64,000 bases of DNA from Epithemia pelagica (GCA_946965045.2 OX337231.1:1736001-1800000); one strand, 5' to 3'; positions 49,776 to 61,811 are shown, counted from the stretch's first letter. A program made the numbers and translations. Notes: generated by a model not told the origin, from the sequence alone.

Positions 49776-51236
49776 CTAGGACTTCTTCCCACCTTTGCCT
49801 TTACCACCCTTGCCGTACGAAGGAGGTTGGTATGGTGGTGGAACATCAGGACCGTAGCCTGGTACGATCACAATTGCACAGGGAATAACCACTGAAGGAT
49901 GCGGGTAGCCCGGCCATAGTGGGGGACCAGGCCAGTAACCTGTTTTTAACAAAGAGAAGTATTGTTAGACGGAAGGCAACAATCAGTGATTTTACCAATC
50001 GTGCATCAGCAGTTGGGACATACCTCCACCACCACCACCTTCCTTTTTGCCGGAACTTTTCTTTCCACCGTAGTAATCATCGTAGTAGTAATCATCGTGG
50101 AAGTAATCATCGTGATAGTAGACATCATCGTGGTGATAGTAGTCATCATAGTAATGATCGTCGTAGTAAACGTCATCGTGATAGTAATCATCGTAGTAAT
50201 GATCGTCGTAGTAAACGTCATCGTGATAGTAGTCATCATGCATCACACCATCGTCCCCACTGCTTCCTCCATCATCATCCGAAGGAGCATTGGTGGGATG
50301 ACATGGCGATCCGCAGTAGCTTCTACATGTGCGTCCAAGGTAGGTGCCATAGTCGTCAAACTTCTTCTCACAGTGTTGGATCACTCGTTCGAGACAGCAC
50401 TTAATAACGTCGGAGTAGTCGCCATTGCTGTCTCCATTGTTAACAGAACAAGCGGCTTCACAATCATAGTGGCATGTCGAGTCGGAACAGGCGAGTTCTG
50501 GGCTTTTTCCACAAGAGCACATGGGAGGTCCATCACCGTGAGGACAATCTTCGTCACCAAAGTAAGAAGTACATTCAAAGTGTCCATCATTCATTTTCCC
50601 GGTACAACATTCGGAATCAGGTCTTGAAGAAGAGTTCGTTTTACTACTTCTCTTGCCTCCTTTCCCGCTTTTCTTGCCTCCTCGGCGGCGACCATGTCGG
50701 CCTCGACCGCCTCCTGGATAGTATGGCCAGCGACCGCCTCCTGGATAGTATGGCCAACGTCCACCTCCTGGGAAAAAGGGGCTTCCAGATCCTCTTCCCC
50801 GTCCACCAGGTCCTAAGTATGGAAAACCACCTGGATTTACAACTACAAGCAGGTAGACAACACCTGGGTTTGGCATGAGACCGTGTCCAGGACGACCGGG
50901 GTAAGGGGGTCGGTGGTAAGGAGGCCGAGGACGGTATGGCGGATCGTAATGTGGAGGTGGGAAGTCTTCTCCAGGATAGCAGGCTCTACAATCCAAACAT
51001 TCGTGGTCGACATACGATGACAACATGCGTTCCTCATCGGCAGTCAGGAAACGATCCTTCTTTCCTCCCTTGCCGCCTTTCCCACTGGATCTACATCGGT
51101 TTACACAACAATCTGGAATGGACGGCGAAGAGTCCAGCAACCGAGTCTGTTGTTCAGAGGTATCAGTACTGACATGGGCGTCGATAGAGGACAGTGCGCC
51201 GAATACGGCTATCAAAACAAGGATAAACCTCACCAT
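49776..51236 (-). CDS. Secreted Cys-rich protein with Asp/Tyr/His repeats
   Basis: 458 aa in two exons (51236-50024; 49939-49776), with an 84-nt intron (GTATGT...AACAG). Splicing replaces the odd end MSQLLMHDW with GYWPGPPLWPGYPHPSVV ... PPSYGKGGKGKGGKKS. The ATG at 51236 gives a clear signal peptide MVRFILVLIAVFGALSSIDA. In order the mature chain has Cys pairs (CCVNRC), Lys/Gly patches (GKGGKGGKKDR), a Pro/Tyr stretch (YRPRPPYHRPPYPGRP), repeats of GGGRWPYYP, a 12-Cys module (about 245-360), then 65 residues built only of D, Y, H and V (e.g. DDYYHDDVYYDDHYYDD). RxL sites (TRLL, DRFL) could be processing sites. It resembles no known enzyme; a frustule, adhesive or matrix role is an inference. 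Confidence 0.7.
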
Positions 51237-52466
51237 GGTGGTGGTTAGTGCTTGTCGGGGTCGTGCAGAATAAAGTGGGGGAATCATGGAGGCAGACACA
51301 CGTACGAGTAGGCGCGCACTCCACAAAGAATTGCGGTTTGAGTGCCGATTGGAAAATTCATTTTTATATACAAGACCGAAGACACACCATATATCCGTTG
51401 AGCAATACGGTCCAACATGCTCTTATGTATACGTTCGCATCTATCCCAACGGGTGATGTTCGGCGCGCGTTCTGTCTTGTAAGGACAGATGCGGGTCACT
51501 TTAGCATATCTATCCCTACAAGGTTTTTCTTGATACATTGAATCCCAATACATTCCCACGCTCGAGTGTAAAATCTAGCGTGACAATGGCGGGAGCTCCG
51601 GATGCGCTTCTCCATCCGTTGCCTGATGTTGAGAATCCGATCTCTTTCTGTTGAGAGGAACTGCAATCCGTTGACAAGGTTTCATGGAGAACCTCACGAA
51701 CCATGGGAGTAAACCTATAATTGTTATGCGGCGGGTAAGGAGAAGGCGTGGGCTCAGTCACGGAGCCCAACAAAATTTTTACGCGTACCCAGGACTCAAA
51801 ACATGAAACAATTTGGTTGTCCTGGTAGCTTCATTCTGTTTTGCTCTCATGTCTCATGTCAAACCTATTTTGTCGGTTAGTGACAATTTTGGTTTGGTTG
51901 GAAGCATGTTCGATAGAATCATTGTGTCCAGTTAAACAAAATGGACGTTGCTAGAGTAAGTCCCTTTTCGATAAGTACAACGAGCAAAAGTATCTACAAA
52001 AATATATCTTGTTAATGCTGTCTTTGCAAGCTCTCTAGGGCTTCATTGTCGCATTCAATCCTACCATTTCCGGCATGGTTCATAGCTTCGGATTTCGGAT
52101 AGACTGTGTCGGTCTTCGGAACGGGGTCATTCACGGACGCAACTATCATTGCCGCGGTACCGGTACAGATTACGAGACATCATCCTGGTCGCCGAAAGTG
52201 ACAATCATGTTAGCAAAGGAGACAATGACAGGTTTTTTGTTCGGTAGTTTGCTAGAATATAGGAAAGTACTCTAGATCTGCAATGACAACAAAATATAAT
52301 ACTAGGAGTAAAAGGCAACTAAAACATGAACTACATCGTCACACGAAACCTCATTTTACACCGATCAACTTCCTCGCACCTGTTCTCTCGCCATCATCAC
52401 TTTGGCCACGCGACGTTCCTCTGATTGACGTGATCTGAAACTCTTCGCCACGCTCTTGCGTCTTCT
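51237..52466. other. Intergenic, 1.2 kb, no gene seen
   Basis: Holds the promoter of the secreted protein and the 3' end of the carrier gene. Short frames appear random. Confidence 0.5.
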
Positions 52467-53483
52467 CTACAAAGTCTTGAATCCACAAGCCTGGTAAAGA
52501 GCCTCAATTGTCAAAAGTTGGATGGTTGCTGTGGGGGCAAAACGTGCCCAAATGGGAACAAATCCTCGCCACAGAGAAAAGAAACCTTGTTCTTGGACGG
52601 TTTTGAAGAAGCAGTCAATGAAGCCGCTGTAGATCTTACGATCGGTCGGCTGGTTCATGAGAGATGTACGGACACGGTCGAAAGGACTAACCGTGCATGT
52701 CATGAAAAAGCCTGCAACGACACCAGATGCAAAAACTGTGCGGGGATCTTTGCGTTTCCAACCCGTCAAGTCGGTAACATAGCCCTTACTGATATCGTAG
52801 CAACCCATTTTCGTCGCGTTCAAGACGCAAGCACGAAGGACATTGGCAGTGGCGCCGCGGTAAAAACCAGCGATGCCTTGATCATGGTACATATTACCTA
52901 CCAACGTGGCTAATCCAACACTTTTCCCTTTGTTAGCCTGTGCAATCGTTTCTAGGAAAGTAGAAGAACACAAGTTAGTGTCCCTAATCAATTCATGAAG
53001 AATCGTTCAAAATGTGTAGAACTCACTCATCACATCGAATGGGTTTCCGATAATCGATCCAACACCTCCAGTGAGAGCACCTGCGGCGAACTTCAAATAG
53101 AACGGGGCATCTTTGCCCCCTGCTCCGATGGCGTCGCGTACAGGTGCGTACGCACCCAACTTAATCGAGGCATAGCTGCCTTCACGTCCCCAGGCCCAAA
53201 CAATGCCCTTCCAGAACGCTCCAACACCTTCATTGCGGAATGTTCCACCGACAACTCGTACCTTCAAATGCACCATCACATCGCACGACATGTATAAGTG
53301 AGTAGGTTTTCGCTGTGAAAGAAGACATTAGTCTGCATGACTTACCAAGCCATCACCGGAAACCTGCATGCGAGTCTTCACGAGCTCAATGGGGTGCGTG
53401 AAGTTCACTGTAAACACACAAGAAGCCCCGCCGAGGGCAATGGACTCGAGAAGGGAAGGAGCACGAGGAGAACCGTTGGACAT
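52467..53483 (-). CDS. Mitochondrial carrier family protein (SLC25)
   Basis: 285 aa in three exons (53483-53346, 53261-53027, 52951-52467); introns 84 and 75 nt. Three repeats each carry Px(D/E)xx(K/R): [21 protein letters not shown] (formed across the splice junction) and [11 protein letters not shown]. The GxxGxYRG-like helices [31 protein letters not shown] and [18 protein letters not shown] follow. This is a complete carrier with six TM helices. The third repeat ([31 protein letters not shown]) recalls the dicarboxylate/oxoglutarate/uncoupling branch; the substrate cannot be fixed from the sequence. Confidence 0.92.
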
Positions 53484-54058
53484 GATTTACACTTTCCTTT
53501 TATGGTCCTGCTTGCACAATAAAACAAGAATCTGAGAATCACAAAACGATCCCCAAGGACCAAGGACAAGCACAACAATGAGACCAAAAATGATAAGAGA
53601 ACCCAAAGATTCTTGTGTCTTTGCGCTCTTTGCGTCTTTGAAAAAAAGAAGAAAAAAAGATGTCACTGCCAACTGGCAACGACATCAGGATTAGGCTACT
53701 CTTACTCGCAACTCATACAAGATACAGCAGCGACAGCACGTGGACATATCTTCGGACATCTAATTAAGTGCGACCAATAACCAACGGTCATGCTTGAGCA
53801 GCTACTGCCTAAGGTTAAGGTTACTTGTAATGGGCTCCTCTATCCTCTACCTACCTCTATGGATTGTAATCATCGGAGTCTCCGTTGTGCAGAACTATCT
53901 TCTCTTCGCATCCTGTGAAACAACTTCGTTTCTGAGTAAAGGTTCACAGTCTCAAAGCAGCGTCGTCCAACGATAGCAAGTGATGGGACATGTCGCCAGG
54001 GAAAATTTTGGACGAAACGGCCGATCCGGCTCTGCTTCCATCGCTAGGCTGAACTGCT
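53484..54058. other. Intergenic, no gene seen
   Basis: 575 bases, promoter of the carrier gene and 3' end of the transporter gene. Confidence 0.5.
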
Positions 54059-55963
54059 TCAAGACTGATCACAAGAGAAGGGAGGTCGCCCTGAATCAGC
54101 CCAGTCTCGTTTCACCGAAGCTAGTGATCCGGCGAGACCAATTCCGAGGAAGACAACGGAGTAGAGTAAAAGAGCTGAAGAAGACATGCATTCCAGGTTG
54201 CGTGTGGTTGTTCGTTGGATAACACCGCTGTTGCTAAAGTCGGCCCTCCTTCTCAATATGTTAGAGAGACGGGTCCATTGTTGCCAGTGTTGATACAAGA
54301 CTGGTGGCAAAGTAAGCGTGAGAGGAACAGTGGTTGCCGCACCAATTAACGCCACCAAATCCTTAAAGAAGGGAATCCCATTCGCCACAAGGTAAGAAGA
54401 GACAGCAATGATGAGAGTAAGCAAAAGCCATCGCAGTCGACCAGTGCTCCGAGAGGAATTGGACAGGTTGCAAATAACACGCTGAAGTGATGAACAGAGT
54501 GCCTGCGAGTTGATTGCATAACTGACAGCAACGTGTCCCCACAGGAGCAAGCCAGCAATACGTCTGTTCCACGACCCCTTAGGTATCGTGTCAAATAAAA
54601 ATGATGGTGGATCTGTTTCAAAAAGGGAGTGAAGTGTTAGAATAAACAACGATACAAACAGGCATCAAAGAGAAACGCACTTACCTGGCCCTGCCAACAG
54701 AATTACCGCAAAATAAGCCATAAAGTAGATAGTTAGCGACCTTGCGAGGACCGGAGATGCATCTTTCTCTTTGTCGGCAAGCTCGTAGCGAATGTTGAGG
54801 AACAGTTTTTGTGACCCTACCGCAAAACATATGCTAGCAAGGGCTGAGAACTTTCTAAGCACAGATGGATGACTGTCAGTGTGGCTCTGGTCAGTCTTGT
54901 CCGATGTCTTCACATCTGATTCTTCTTCCGAACGGCTCTGGTTAGCTTCCCAAATGCACTGTCCGAGAACAATGGCCAATGCTGCCAGAGAGGCCATGGA
55001 GACGTACTGACCGAGTAGGGCCATTGTATTGAGTTGACAAATTGCAAACATGAGAATGGAAGCAACCAGCCCCGCTGTGGTGATACACATGCCCTCCCAT
55101 ACAGCAGCAACAGCATGAGCCATGACTAGAATGTAGTCCCCAAGTACCAAGAAAATATTCATATAGTACAGTAGGATGACTACATTTCGTCCAATCTTAT
55201 TTCCCGACGACCTTTGCGCCATGGAAGTGCTGTTGATTTCATCCAGCTGATTTTTGCTAAAGACAGCACTGGAGATTCCAATCAAGTCAAACGTTGGTGG
55301 TGGCTCACGAGCAAAGGATTGTGGAGATTGATGAAGCTCGGGTTGCTCTTCCAATTCACAATCCTCTGGAATAACAAGCGTCCCATCAATGTTTGATGAA
55401 TTCGGATCCTGACTCGCATCCAGTTGGTCTGTGTCTTGAACAATTTCTTCGTTGGCATCAGTTAGGTCGAGATACCTGTTCCATGGTCGAAGTGGTTGAA
55501 GATTGGGAGACGATGACCCGTGGAATCCACTCGATTCCTCCCCTGGATTCTCAGAATTCGAAACATCATCTTCTTTTGATTTAGATAAGTTTCCTGTCAT
55601 TTCCAGAGCTTGCTCAGTGTCGTTGTCGTCGCGGGAATACGTGTCTGGAGGACTCTGCCACCAGTCGTTCTCAACTTGCGAGGCCGTCCATGCCAGGATG
55701 TATCCCGCATAGTAATTAATGGGTAGCTGCAAGAGAAGGAATAAAAGACCAAAGGCTCGACCCAAAACGTGGATATCTTCCGGCAAGGCCAAGATGCCAA
55801 CTCCAAGACAGTCGGCAGTCAACAACGCGACACCCTGCCACATGCCTAGCTTGTGAACATCATCCACCGCTTTCCCTCTCCTGTCGGCTGTTGAGCGCTG
55901 GTTTTCGGTCTCCGAAGAGTTTTCAAATTCATCCTCAAAGGGCTCATCAGAAGCACTGATCAT
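54059..55963 (-). CDS. Amino acid/auxin permease family transporter (AAAP)
   Basis: 610 aa in two exons (55963-54685; 54612-54059), with a 72-nt intron (GTAAGT...AACAG). Splicing gives VILLAGPDPPSFLFDTIPKG. The domain opens with MWQGVALLTADCLGVGILALPEDIHVLG, the first helix of Aa_trans. A 130-residue acidic loop (about 105-235) splits TM2 from TM3. Later helices include IGRNVVILLYYMNIFLVLGDYILV, LVASILMFAICQLNTMALLGQYVS and FSALASICFAVGSQKLFLNI. Exon 2 holds GHVAVSYAINSQALCSSL and LVALIGAATTVPLTLTLPPVLY. Amino-acid import by proton symport is typical for the family. The long loop is unusual. Confidence 0.82.
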
Positions 55964-56233
55964 ACTAGAGATACGAAATCCACACAGTCATTTCTCCTGG
56001 ATGTTGCCTGTTTTGGTATCACTCTTCCCAAAAAGGTTGTTCTCAAAACATAAAATTAAAATTCATCCAACATCGTACACCCCTTCTCACACAAAAATCG
56101 GAGGGGCCCCCTTAAAGATAAAGCAATCGCATATAAGTCGCTTGTAAAGTGACGTCACGAGCTTTGCGCATGTTTCTCTTGTGTTGTGTTTTTTTGTTAG
56201 CGACCTGGACATACACAATCGTCACCATCAACC

Positions 56234-56611
56234 ATGAAAGGATTCGTTGCTCATTTCTTGCTTTGTTTATTCTTCTTGAACTTCAGTGCTCAAGGTTTCA
56301 TCTGCCCACAACCAAATGCTGAGTCCACAAGAGGCCTGATCAACCAAAAGTCAAGATTTCAAGGTTGCACCTCGTTGGGTCTGGGTCTATCCTCACTCGA
56401 AGATGTAACAGTTGAATCGGTCTTTCCATCTTCTTCAATCGATTTGTCGGTGGAAACTCTGGACCCCACTACGGTTTTGTCTGATTTGCTTTCAGGTCTA
56501 TTCGGTACATCAGCCATCCTTGCTGTTCCTATCCTCGCAGCTTTGGCGGTAGTTGGTGCTGTTGTCTTCTTTATTGTCAGTTACGCCAACCCCACCGAAC
56601 CCAACGATTAG
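56234..56611 (+). CDS. Small plastid-targeted single-TM protein
   Basis: 125 aa. The leader MKGFVAHFLLCLFFLNFSAQG precedes Phe-Ile-Cys-Pro, a diatom plastid-type cleavage site with Phe at +1. A single helix near the C-terminus (SAILAVPILAALAVVGAVVFFIVSYA) is followed by NPTEPND. The rest is Ser/Thr-rich. The shape, with a short soluble domain plus one helix, resembles small photosystem-associated proteins, but I do not recognise the family. Confidence 0.65.
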   Translation: MKGFVAHFLLCLFFLNFSAQGFICPQPNAESTRGLINQKSRFQGCTSLGLGLSSLEDVTVESVFPSSSIDLSVETLDPTTVLSDLLSGLFGTSAILAVPILAALAVVGAVVFFIVSYANPTEPND

Positions 56612-57007
56612 AAGACTTTATTGGAACAAGGTTTTGGAGATGCCAAAATGAGGCACAAGCTCACGCTGGAACTCAAAATTACTGGCACGGAAGAAAAATG
56701 TCTTCTCGCTACTTTGAGTTGTATCAATGCGGTTAATAGAAGGATGGAACAAGCTAAAGAAATATAATATAGCCTTCAACAGCCAGCCATGATTTCATTA
56801 GAGGCATTCGTTACAGCTGTAAAGAGACCTGAATAGACAATCATTGATCCATCCTCAGAGTCAGAGATCCCTTCGATTTACCCGATGCTCTAGAGTGTCG
56901 TGGTCACAGATTGGTCGCCGATACATAGAGGTATCTTTCGCCGCTCCTGTGCATCAAACTCCATGTCCATTGATTTTGTCAATTCTCACTTGGATTCTGA
57001 AACAGAC
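56612..57007. other. Intergenic, no gene seen
   Basis: 396 bases between two same-strand genes. Nothing recognised. Confidence 0.5.
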
Positions 57008-57991
57008 ATGATCACATGGTTTTATTTACTGTTTCAACATGTTGTGGCTACGCTGTTGTCTTGTTCATCAACGGCAGCTTTCACACCGGTTACCACAACG
57101 GGCGCAAGGCAACGTCGACACAAAATTCCTGACGATGGACAACGAAATCCAGTGGCATTTTTTGGATTGGGAAGTCGACGGGTTGACACCACGGCAAACG
57201 AGGAAAACCTGCGAAGATCGTCGTCTTCTTCTCCTTCTTCCGATTTCACAAATATGGATACCACGATAAATGCAACTCACTCTACATCAATATTGGATTC
57301 CGTCTTGAACGAATCACCTCCTTCCACTATCTACGACGGTATGCCATGGGGGGATATTCAAGAATGGGCCTTAAGAGATAAGGCTAAACACTACACAGTG
57401 ACGGCACCATTGACGGTTGAAGGGAGTAACACTTTCCACTCATTCGTCCTTTGGCGAACGTTGAGTCAGGATGTCCCCGAACTGGCCGGTTATCCAATTT
57501 CCTTTCTTGCCAATCGCTATGCATCAATTGCAGGGGACCCAAGCTTTCAATGTCCTCCAAATGCATCCTACCGAATCTTGCCATATTTGGATGATTTTGT
57601 GTTTGAATCCAATGGCGGTTTGTCCGGTCGCATTTATGGAATGATGGGCTTGGCGGATGGAACTCGCATACAAACAGCTCCTGTGGCCAACGTGGAAGTA
57701 ACTCTACCAAAGTCTTTTGTTCAGACTGCGGACGGGCAGACAATGTATGAAATTGGTAATCCAGGAACCGAATCACCAACAGCAATCAACTCTTTCAAAG
57801 CACCCGATATGGTTCTGAAAACGTCCTCAGTAGCGCTGAAGGAAGGCGGCGCGTCTTCCATTGAGAAAGGCGAGCCTCTAGTGGATCCGGATCTTCTCAA
57901 TTTGGCAGGACTTACGACGATTGCCATTGCTGGTGCGTACGCATTTGAAACATTGTCCCACCATCTCACGGTAAACGTGTTTTGGGTTTGA
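57008..57991 (+). CDS. Plastid-targeted protein of unknown function
   Basis: 327 aa from the ATG at 57008. The open frame reaches a GTG at 56900 and another ATG lies at 56963, but only 57008 begins a signal peptide (MITWFYLLFQHVVATLLSCSSTA) that ends before Ala-Phe-Thr-Pro. A basic transit region follows (GARQRRHKIP). The mature part has DIQEWALRDKAKHYTVTAP, FVLWRTLSQDVPELAGYP, GLSGRIYGMMGLADGTRIQT and VEVTLPKSFVQTADGQTMYEIGNPG. A final hydrophobic segment (NLAGLTTIAIAGAYAFETLSHHL) may anchor it. I cannot name the family. Confidence 0.65.
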   Translation: MITWFYLLFQHVVATLLSCSSTAAFTPVTTTGARQRRHKIPDDGQRNPVAFFGLGSRRVDTTANEENLRRSSSSSPSSDFTNMDTTINATHSTSILDSVLNESPPSTIYDGMPWGDIQEWALRDKAKHYTVTAPLTVEGSNTFHSFVLWRTLSQDVPELAGYPISFLANRYASIAGDPSFQCPPNASYRILPYLDDFVFESNGGLSGRIYGMMGLADGTRIQTAPVANVEVTLPKSFVQTADGQTMYEIGNPGTESPTAINSFKAPDMVLKTSSVALKEGGASSIEKGEPLVDPDLLNLAGLTTIAIAGAYAFETLSHHLTVNVFWV

Positions 57992-59091
57992 GCCATCACG
58001 CACCACGACAACTACTGTACGATAATGACTATTCACTAGAAAACTTGAAGAGGCAACTTGGATAAATGTACTTCCTCAATGAAGCTAGAGTCGTGTTCTT
58101 CGTCTAATGAGAGATGGATGTTCGTTTCAGGATATGCAACAGACAATCGCTAAGTCAAAGTTGCAATCAGGTGCTAGGCATCATGGCTTACAAACCCAAG
58201 TTCTTACAAATGTGTGCAAGACAGAATGTCGGTTTCGTAATGAGGCTATCGTCTCTTCGTATCATTCGAAACGATTCGTTGGGTCTTGGGGCAGGACCTT
58301 TTCCACTCAAATAAGCTCCCATCAACTGACCATCCGAAATTCCCGGACTCAACTTCTGGTGGAGTTGTTGGTGGAGTTTGCAGAGTTGCCCTACTGCCCT
58401 ACACGTGTTTCCACGTTGAACAAGCGTTCCCACGAGCACACCCTAAAGGCCCTTTTCAAGTCACGGTTCGAGAAGTGTTCGTGGTGTTACACTTTTTTGG
58501 GCGAACGTCACGCTAGAGTGGACGCACAACCCGTGACAAACACTTTCAGTTGGATGCAAAAATTGCGCCCAACATCTGCAGTCAACGGATGGCTGGCGCT
58601 CGGCGCTTGGAGTATTTAGGACGAAAACAGACAAGTAGGCCACACCGGAGCACTAACAAACTTCTTAACAGACACTGGTGTGTTATGGAATGCGTCACGC
58701 GGAAAAATTACTTAAACGGACGGACGCAGGCACCAGCCAAAATTTGCTCCATGTGCGTTGTGCCGAACCTAACTCTTCTTATTTTTGCTCCTACTTACAA
58801 AAAAGGCGTGTTGGAATCAATTGCTCCACCCGCTGCTGCTCCCTTGAAAAAGAAGTGCACGGTCTAGTCTTGAACGCGTTACGATCGTTTCCACGTTTGA
58901 TCTGTCAAGTCCATCATCTTGTCGATTTGTTGAGCTATTGAAGCGGTTGTTTTGGGAATCGGTTTCCTTGATATTGCCGAACGAATTTTGTGAAGTTGAT
59001 TGGGGGAGAAGGAGCTCCAAAGGATCATTTTCTTCCTGTCTTGTCACAGCCATCGAGTCACAACACACGAACAGCCACACGGAGCGCGAAG
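57992..59091. other. Intergenic, 1.1 kb, no gene seen
   Basis: Carries the promoter of the DUF6824 gene. Short frames (e.g. 58107-58619) are random in character. Confidence 0.5.
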
Positions 59092-61332
59092 ATGCCTTCG
59101 GGAGTCGTAGAAGAGGTGCAAACCAACAAACAAGACCAACCAAAAGCAGCCGACGTCATGTCACCATCAGAATCGAATAAGAATGGCAATGCTGAGCCGA
59201 CCACGAAAAACGATGACAAACAGAATGAGGAAGGCGTTGAGGTAGTGCTTGGTGATGAGCGGAATCCTACCATGGTGGATTCCCCCCGTCGGGTGAATAC
59301 TCACGATCAAGCCGTATTTCGTCCTCCGCAAACGGTTCGTCCTCAGGCGATGCGAGCACCATCGGGTCCTCCACCACCTCCTCACGGACAACCTTATGTG
59401 CAATCTTCTGGTTCATGGGGGTATGGGATGCCCCCTCATTCGGGAGATTACCACGGTAGACCCTACCCTGTCGCTCCGTACAACTCTGCGGCGGCTTCCT
59501 TTGAGGACCCATCGTACCATGCTCCGCCACCACCACCTCCTCCTACATCTCACTATACACCACCGGTGAACTACCCTGGATATCGCTCCTCCGAAGAAGT
59601 CAATGTGATCTCACCGAACCACAAGGGCGATCCGCACTACCGTCCCCCACACACTCCAAGGTCAAGGAACATGCCTCCTCCTAACTACTATCACTACCCA
59701 CCAACGTCCCCCGTGAGTCGTCAAGAAATGATGGCGCCAGGTACTCCTGGTGCCATGTCACGAGGTCGTAGTCATCCCCCAATCCGAAGGGGTGGAAGTG
59801 AAGGCCCTTACTCCAGGGCGCAACGGGGGGATTACCCACATGATGATGGTGCTTGGGGCCGGTATCCCATCTCTCATAGCCCAGGTCGAGACCGCCCACA
59901 TCCCTCGGTTGTGACGGAATCTTCCTTTGACTCTGAACATGTTTCACGAGAGTCTCAATCGCATGGTTCGCATCCCCCCACCCCGAGAAGTTCGCACCCC
60001 CATCCACACCCTCCTCATCCTGTGCCTTCGGCTCCACATGGTGACCCGCATTATCAGTTTTATGGCGGCGGTGGATCATGGGGAAGTTTTGATTCGGCAG
60101 CCGGTCCTCCACCTCATTTCGATGATCAACGCTACTATGGATTCCCTCCAGATTCCCCATATGGAGCGTACCATCCTACTCCGTATTCTCCCTCCGATAT
60201 CTATCGCGCTGACTCCTTCCATGGACACCCAGGTGTTCATCCTGTTTATTCCGGCCATCCTCATCCGCCTCATCATGGAAGTTACCCTTACTCGTATGAT
60301 GAAGATGACAGAAAGGGATACCATTCGGATGGTAAGGACAAGAAGGGAAGAATGACCCCCAAGACCTCGAACAAGAGCAGCTCCACGAACATGTTGCTTC
60401 CGAAGGCCGCCGAAGAGGTAGACTTTGATGTCACAGACCCGCCTCCCGAACCTGTCACACAGGCGTCCGAGAAACCAATCTGCGAGAGCCTCGCTGATGT
60501 AAATGGTTACGACGTCCTGTGTGGACGCGGGGGTGGAACCAACTCCCAGATAGGGAATCGCAGATTCCGCAAGCTTGTTCAAGAGTTTCAGCCGACTTAT
60601 TTGCTTGCACGACGCAAGGAGAAGCCGCTTTTGGCCCGTTCTATCGTTCTGATTATTCGAAAACGCGGGGGGCGTTTCCTGAAGAAGGATGACGATACTG
60701 GAGAACTCTATGAAGTTGGAGACACCAAGGCAGAGGCCAAGACGTCTCAGGCTCTTCGTGAAGGATTGGATGTACGGGCGACGAAGAGTGCTGCGAGCAG
60801 TTTGTTGGAAAAGAAGAAGAAGAAACAACAAGAAGAAGCTCAAGAAGCAGCAGAGGCCGCCGCTGCCGCAGCAAGTGAATCTGGTTCTCCGACAAAGAGT
60901 TCCAAGGTAACTTCTCCAGCGGCATCGACACCGGGCAAGGAGGAGAAAAAAACGCCTTCACGAGAGCAGTCTTCACCTCCCACACTTCCGCGTCTTCAAG
61001 GGGAAGAAGTTAAATCCGGGAATGTGCATCCACACTCTCCAGAACAGTTTGCACACAGCAAGCGCCGTCGTACACGACCAGTCAATGCTCCGTCCGATCG
61101 GTTCTTTCCAGAGTTTTGTCCTCCAAGAGCTGACCTCGGGCGCCCTGCCAGTCCTGGAGTTGATGATGACAGCAGCATTGCACTGGCGGCTACCCCGATT
61201 CGCAGGAATATGTCCCGAGACGATTCCGACCGCTATGAAGAGCCACGCGGTTGTGCTGGAATTGCCTTTGACGTTATGACTGGAGCTGCTACTGGCAGCT
61301 TCTGTTTGGGACCAACTGGGTGGAGACGCTAG
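59092..61332 (+). CDS. DUF6824-domain protein, Pro/His/Tyr-rich
   Basis: 746 aa from the ATG at 59092 (the frame opens at a GTG at 58990). Residues 80-430 are low-complexity, rich in Pro, His, Tyr, Ser and Gly (GPPPPPHGQPYVQ, SYHAPPPPPPPTSHYTPPV). The DUF6824 domain lies at about residues 475-565: NGYDVLCGRGGGTNSQIGNR, then FRKLVQEFQPTYLLARRKEK, LARSIVLIIRKRGGRFLKKDDDTGELYEVGD, and KTSQALREGLDVRA. This domain is common and expanded in diatoms; it is thought to bind DNA but is not well characterised. A Lys/Glu/Ala coiled region follows (EKKKKKQQEEAQEAAEAAAA). The C-terminus (RRTRPVNAPSDRFFPEF, ..GSFCLGPTGWRR) is conserved-looking. Confidence 0.75.
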   Translation: MPSGVVEEVQTNKQDQPKAADVMSPSESNKNGNAEPTTKNDDKQNEEGVEVVLGDERNPTMVDSPRRVNTHDQAVFRPPQTVRPQAMRAPSGPPPPPHGQPYVQSSGSWGYGMPPHSGDYHGRPYPVAPYNSAAASFEDPSYHAPPPPPPPTSHYTPPVNYPGYRSSEEVNVISPNHKGDPHYRPPHTPRSRNMPPPNYYHYPPTSPVSRQEMMAPGTPGAMSRGRSHPPIRRGGSEGPYSRAQRGDYPHDDGAWGRYPISHSPGRDRPHPSVVTESSFDSEHVSRESQSHGSHPPTPRSSHPHPHPPHPVPSAPHGDPHYQFYGGGGSWGSFDSAAGPPPHFDDQRYYGFPPDSPYGAYHPTPYSPSDIYRADSFHGHPGVHPVYSGHPHPPHHGSYPYSYDEDDRKGYHSDGKDKKGRMTPKTSNKSSSTNMLLPKAAEEVDFDVTDPPPEPVTQASEKPICESLADVNGYDVLCGRGGGTNSQIGNRRFRKLVQEFQPTYLLARRKEKPLLARSIVLIIRKRGGRFLKKDDDTGELYEVGDTKAEAKTSQALREGLDVRATKSAASSLLEKKKKKQQEEAQEAAEAAAAAASESGSPTKSSKVTSPAASTPGKEEKKTPSREQSSPPTLPRLQGEEVKSGNVHPHSPEQFAHSKRRRTRPVNAPSDRFFPEFCPPRADLGRPASPGVDDDSSIALAATPIRRNMSRDDSDRYEEPRGCAGIAFDVMTGAATGSFCLGPTGWRR

Positions 61333-61811
61333 TATGCTTCATCGTGAAATGACTGAACTTTTAAAGGGGCCAGTAGTTCAAACACTATGAAGTGGGGCCA
61401 TACTACCAATAGAAATGCAAAGAAACTTTGAGGATACTGTTATTATGTACCAATTCTTTACTTCTTGTTCTATGAAGTCGCCCGGTGCAGAGTGAAGCGA
61501 AAGGTGATCGCTTGCATATCTGTTCAATTTGTTGTAGATGCCCACTCCACGCTCACTATCAACATAGAGTGCTTGACCAACTCTTTGGCTTGCTCTATCC
61601 ATGCAAACGGCAGAACTTCGGTCAATCACTCGTACAACAGGCAGAGCTACCTACCTGAGTCGGTAAATCGTCCTTACCCTGTGCACACCATTCTATTCGA
61701 CAAACTTAGTTGTTGTTCTTCTGTGAAATTGTTCAGACAATGTTGATGTCTGAATAAACGAAGCCCAACCTCGTGACGCGGTCTGTAGATGAATTATTTC
61801 CTCTTCGACGT
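61333..61811. other. Convergent intergenic region
   Basis: 479 bases between two 3' ends. Nothing recognised. Confidence 0.5.

Noticed and set aside
49919-50627. Ile/Val-rich and Ser/His-rich plus-strand frames
   Set aside because: They are the complement of the Asp/Tyr repeat of the secreted protein.
58107-58619. 170-residue plus frame upstream of the DUF6824 gene
   Set aside because: Random composition, no signal or domain; likely non-coding.
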